A stretch of DNA of 16,852 nucleotides from 2-12-FULL-42-15 sp964196565 (GTDB lineage: Bacteria > Pseudomonadota > Gammaproteobacteria > Coxiellales > Coxiellaceae), in the NCBI GenBank assembly GCA_964196565.1, contig CAXMUH010000011.1, positions 1-16,852 of the forward strand, in the 5' to 3' direction. The position numbers and the translations under genes are program-made. Positions 15,901 through 16,852 of the stretch are shown here, piece by piece. The notes beneath the pieces are model-generated. The model saw only the letters and a program-made list of their open reading frames with translations. It ran no database searches and was not told where the DNA came from. Position 1 is the stretch's first letter. Every line of letters starts with the position of its first letter.

Positions 15901-16172
15901 AGCTAAGCTGGCCAGGACCTGACGGTAACTTTGTCACCATGCGTTTTAACAACCCACAAGAAGATGATCCCACCCTAACCACCATGGGTTCATGGGCTTG
16001 GTTGCGCATTCTCGATCATGCGACAATCACGCCTTCCAGTGATTCACGTTTATTTAAAGTCGACTTTACATTAAAAAATAATGACGCCACCTATCAGCTA
16101 ATCGCCGATAATCCAATTAATCCTTATATACCTAATGTCCTCGATGGATTTCGCTGTCCTGAGACGCTTTAA
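12918..16172 (+). CDS. icmF: IcmF (TssM-like) inner-membrane secretion protein
   Basis: IcmF is the large inner-membrane partner of IcmH/DotU. The 1084-aa product has two N-terminal transmembrane helices (about 10-30 and 43-62). A cytoplasmic GTPase-like domain has Walker A GARGSGKT (119-126) and a Walker-B-like VFIDPSGKY (164-172). A third helix at about 422-442 precedes a long periplasmic region ending in the IcmF C-terminal domain (GSWAWLRILDH near 1018 and a final FRCPETL). The length lies between L. pneumophila IcmF (about 970 aa) and many TssM proteins (about 1150 or more). It starts inside icmH and ends 6 bp before the convergent ankyrin gene's stop. No other dot/icm or tss gene is in the window. 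Confidence 0.93.
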   Translation: MIKLNNKESRYLIISVVALILIWTLGPYLAIANKVIFPSIGSRLIPSILIILIWGIYFIYNHLALAKAKKEEFSPLQNVIEDLESQMQIALDSIHTLSNANSIDRLKKTKPTPWVLLIGARGSGKTNLLAQSKLKLESPLKKSLTDPSPTQTIDWWISDEGVFIDPSGKYCMALDEESQNHSYWEQFLKSIAKNHAHPFDSVCIVVDLPSLIYHEEATFLNLIKRIQQQIYQLNKLCSPLCLNIVVSQCDQITGFAEYFSNLKPSEQNESLGFSLIDPENRTHVSDLFKTRYEAFLKMINQRLCDRLHHEPNLNRRIRISDFPSQLERLLDPLYKIIASIPDKPNIVVNNVFFCSAKQGANTLNLFSENLNNAFAIDPAPTSPLVAKSQPLFIDDMLLMLTKPLAPEAAIIKALPEKWWHILSYPAALLIVLGATCAFHYSYQKNVKVLKSISNDLGAINSKTTWLTELNNLATTKEQLQGYSLTKSQILGFNQAHQIKIEVNSTYHNFLRTQFINYLNQALVYEIKIESDNNSPSLYNTLRVYLMLAQPKRLNPEFVTLWFQSFWQKQLPQDKLTQKRLNGYLQSALKFKTIHWTQQQDLIDNAQHILQQQPLSQIAFKMLRNENSLETVPINAKESVSGLDTSKARIPAFYSTHEFESVYKIKIPQLAKSMLSGNWVIGKTKRADINFKQLTSTLRNIYLQHYLSEWQSSLNEITFDHPKTLTDAIDQINLLTNAQSPLWQLYQSAIDTAKNAGAEIDTQTLTSYMPGINISNPMVQTLKQLQKYLTQINQAPSSIKASFDLSKKRFQDNGANDAITLTLQTADKMPTPIKQWMNTLAINAWRLMLSNSKVYLNTLWKTDIVTVYNETIKDRYPVFNSKPDDISIEDFNQFFGPGGVLQGFFNSYLGSFINTSQSYWTWKKQNGLSLDIPQNYLDMMIRASFIQKMFYTNNSAKPSFRFILKPLDMSVNSSQFILNVGGQMIRYLPGVKKTSKLSWPGPDGNFVTMRFNNPQEDDPTLTTMGSWAWLRILDHATITPSSDSRLFKVDFTLKNNDATYQLIADNPINPYIPNVLDGFRCPETL

Positions 16173-16178
16173 CACTCG

Positions 16179-16850
16179 TCAGATGGATGGAGCAGGTTCC
16201 TTATCATCGGCAGCCAGAGGAGGTTTATTGCTACCCCCCATCGAAAGAAATGTGGGCATTGAAGATAACCTTCCCTCGCTTGTTTTTTTCTTTTGTTCAG
16301 TCTGCATCTGAAGATCAGTGCGCATATAATCTAAAATAATTACAGTCACTTTCTCAGGAAATCTATACCCAAACATTAAAGTCATCCGCGCACCCATTTG
16401 ACAAGCTTCTAAATGCTTCTCATGATCTTCATATTCTCGTGGCAGTAATGTGATATTTGAGGGTAATAGTGAAGGATTATTCTGCAGCTTCGCGCGTAAT
16501 TTTTCATAGTGTTCATTGGAAAGTGAAGGGATATCAGACTCTGCCCGTGTAACTAATAATGGAACCCTATCCCACTTATCCCTTTGGATTGCCACACCTA
16601 AGGCGCTCATACCCCCATACGTATAATTATGATCTTTAGCGCCATATTGAATTAAAAGTATTGTTATTGCGTAAGACCGTGTAGTCGAAACGGCTAAGGC
16701 ACTTGTTATACCACTAGCGGACACATTTGTACCTCTAGAGGACAAATTGGGGTTGGCTCGTGCTACCAATAAACACTCTACCATGGCTAGAAGATTTTTA
16801 TCTGTAGCCACCTGCAGAGCTGAAAAATTAGCTAAGTCCAGCATGTGATA
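16179..16850 (-). CDS. Ankyrin-repeat protein, 5' end probably cut by the window
   Basis: Three ankyrin-like repeats are visible, numbering from the ATG at 16844: about 8-33 (SALQVATDKNLLAMVECLLV-ARANPN), 47-72 (SALAVSTTRSYAITILLIQY-GAKDHN) and 79-103 (more degenerate). The frame stays open through the two codons left before the window edge, and no ribosome binding site can be seen, so more repeats probably lie outside. The C-terminal half (about 105-221) has no recognised domain and ends in a polar, Pro/Ser/Lys/Asp-rich tail (SNKPPLAADDKEPAPSI). Ankyrin proteins are common Dot/Icm effectors in Legionella and Coxiella, and this one lies convergent to icmF, so an effector role is plausible but not shown. 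The target is unknown. Confidence 0.75.
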   Translation of the reverse strand, partial: YHMLDLANFSALQVATDKNLLAMVECLLVARANPNLSSRGTNVSASGITSALAVSTTRSYAITILLIQYGAKDHNYTYGGMSALGVAIQRDKWDRVPLLVTRAESDIPSLSNEHYEKLRAKLQNNPSLLPSNITLLPREYEDHEKHLEACQMGARMTLMFGYRFPEKVTVIILDYMRTDLQMQTEQKKKTSEGRLSSMPTFLSMGGSNKPPLAADDKEPAPSI

Positions 16851-16852
16851 AT

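Noticed and set aside
12050..16172. Assignment of the icmH-icmF pair to a type VI secretion system
   Set aside because: No tss gene is present, DotU lacks an OmpA extension, and the surroundings (ankyrin gene, Legionellales-like repeats and gene order) favour Dot/Icm. It is not excluded, only less likely.
1..16852. tRNA, rRNA or riboswitch genes
   Set aside because: No tRNA-like cloverleaf, rRNA segment or known riboswitch core was recognised on either strand by eye; a covariance-model scan was not possible here.

Overview
The window is A+T-rich chromosomal DNA that looks like a Legionellales-type gammaproteobacterium (Legionella/Coxiella/Berkiella/Aquicella-like). The clues are the fis-purH-purD order, a dotU/icmH-icmF pair, an ankyrin-repeat gene beside it, and several families of short palindromic repeats. 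The genus cannot be fixed from this sequence alone. Both ends of the window cut a gene.

Left part (1-3623): a hybrid sensor histidine kinase (PAS, PAS, HisKA, HATPase, two receivers) enters from the left edge. Its 3' end is duplicated: an exact 33-bp segment recurs 454 bp downstream, where it leads to a different and probably original C-terminus. Between the copies lies a small minus-strand gene that converges on the kinase inside a shared REP-like repeat. A REP cluster follows, with a 22-bp tandem array and two hairpins. Then comes an rlpA-like secreted double-psi-beta-barrel gene on the minus strand with a clear promoter. A long perfect inverted repeat separates rlpA from pepN.

Middle (3627-10648): pepN (aminopeptidase N) and a potassium-channel gene lie on the minus strand. 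Divergent from them is fis-purH-purD on the plus strand, which is very probably one transcript from a good extended -10 promoter. PurD and PurH catalyse an early and the last two steps of de novo IMP synthesis; Fis is a nucleoid protein and growth-phase regulator. The channel gene and fis both appear to use TTG start codons, each behind a strong AAGGAG ribosome binding site.

Scrambled island (10649-12049): mostly non-coding remnants. It holds a small secreted protein with six cysteines, whose -10 region lies in an 18-bp perfect palindrome. It also holds a GTAGCCTGG/CCAGGCTAC repeat hairpin, a frameshifted C-terminal remnant of an M48 metallopeptidase, and two inverted copies of a degenerate repeat end at about 10781 and 11928. 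This is a likely site of past insertion and rearrangement.

Right part (12050-16850): icmH/dotU and icmF overlap by 8 bp and encode the inner-membrane pair that stabilises the Dot/Icm type IVB secretion complex (homologous to TssL/TssM of type VI systems). No other secretion gene is visible. A convergent ankyrin-repeat protein gene, cut by the right edge, starts its 3' end 6 bp after icmF and is a plausible secreted effector.
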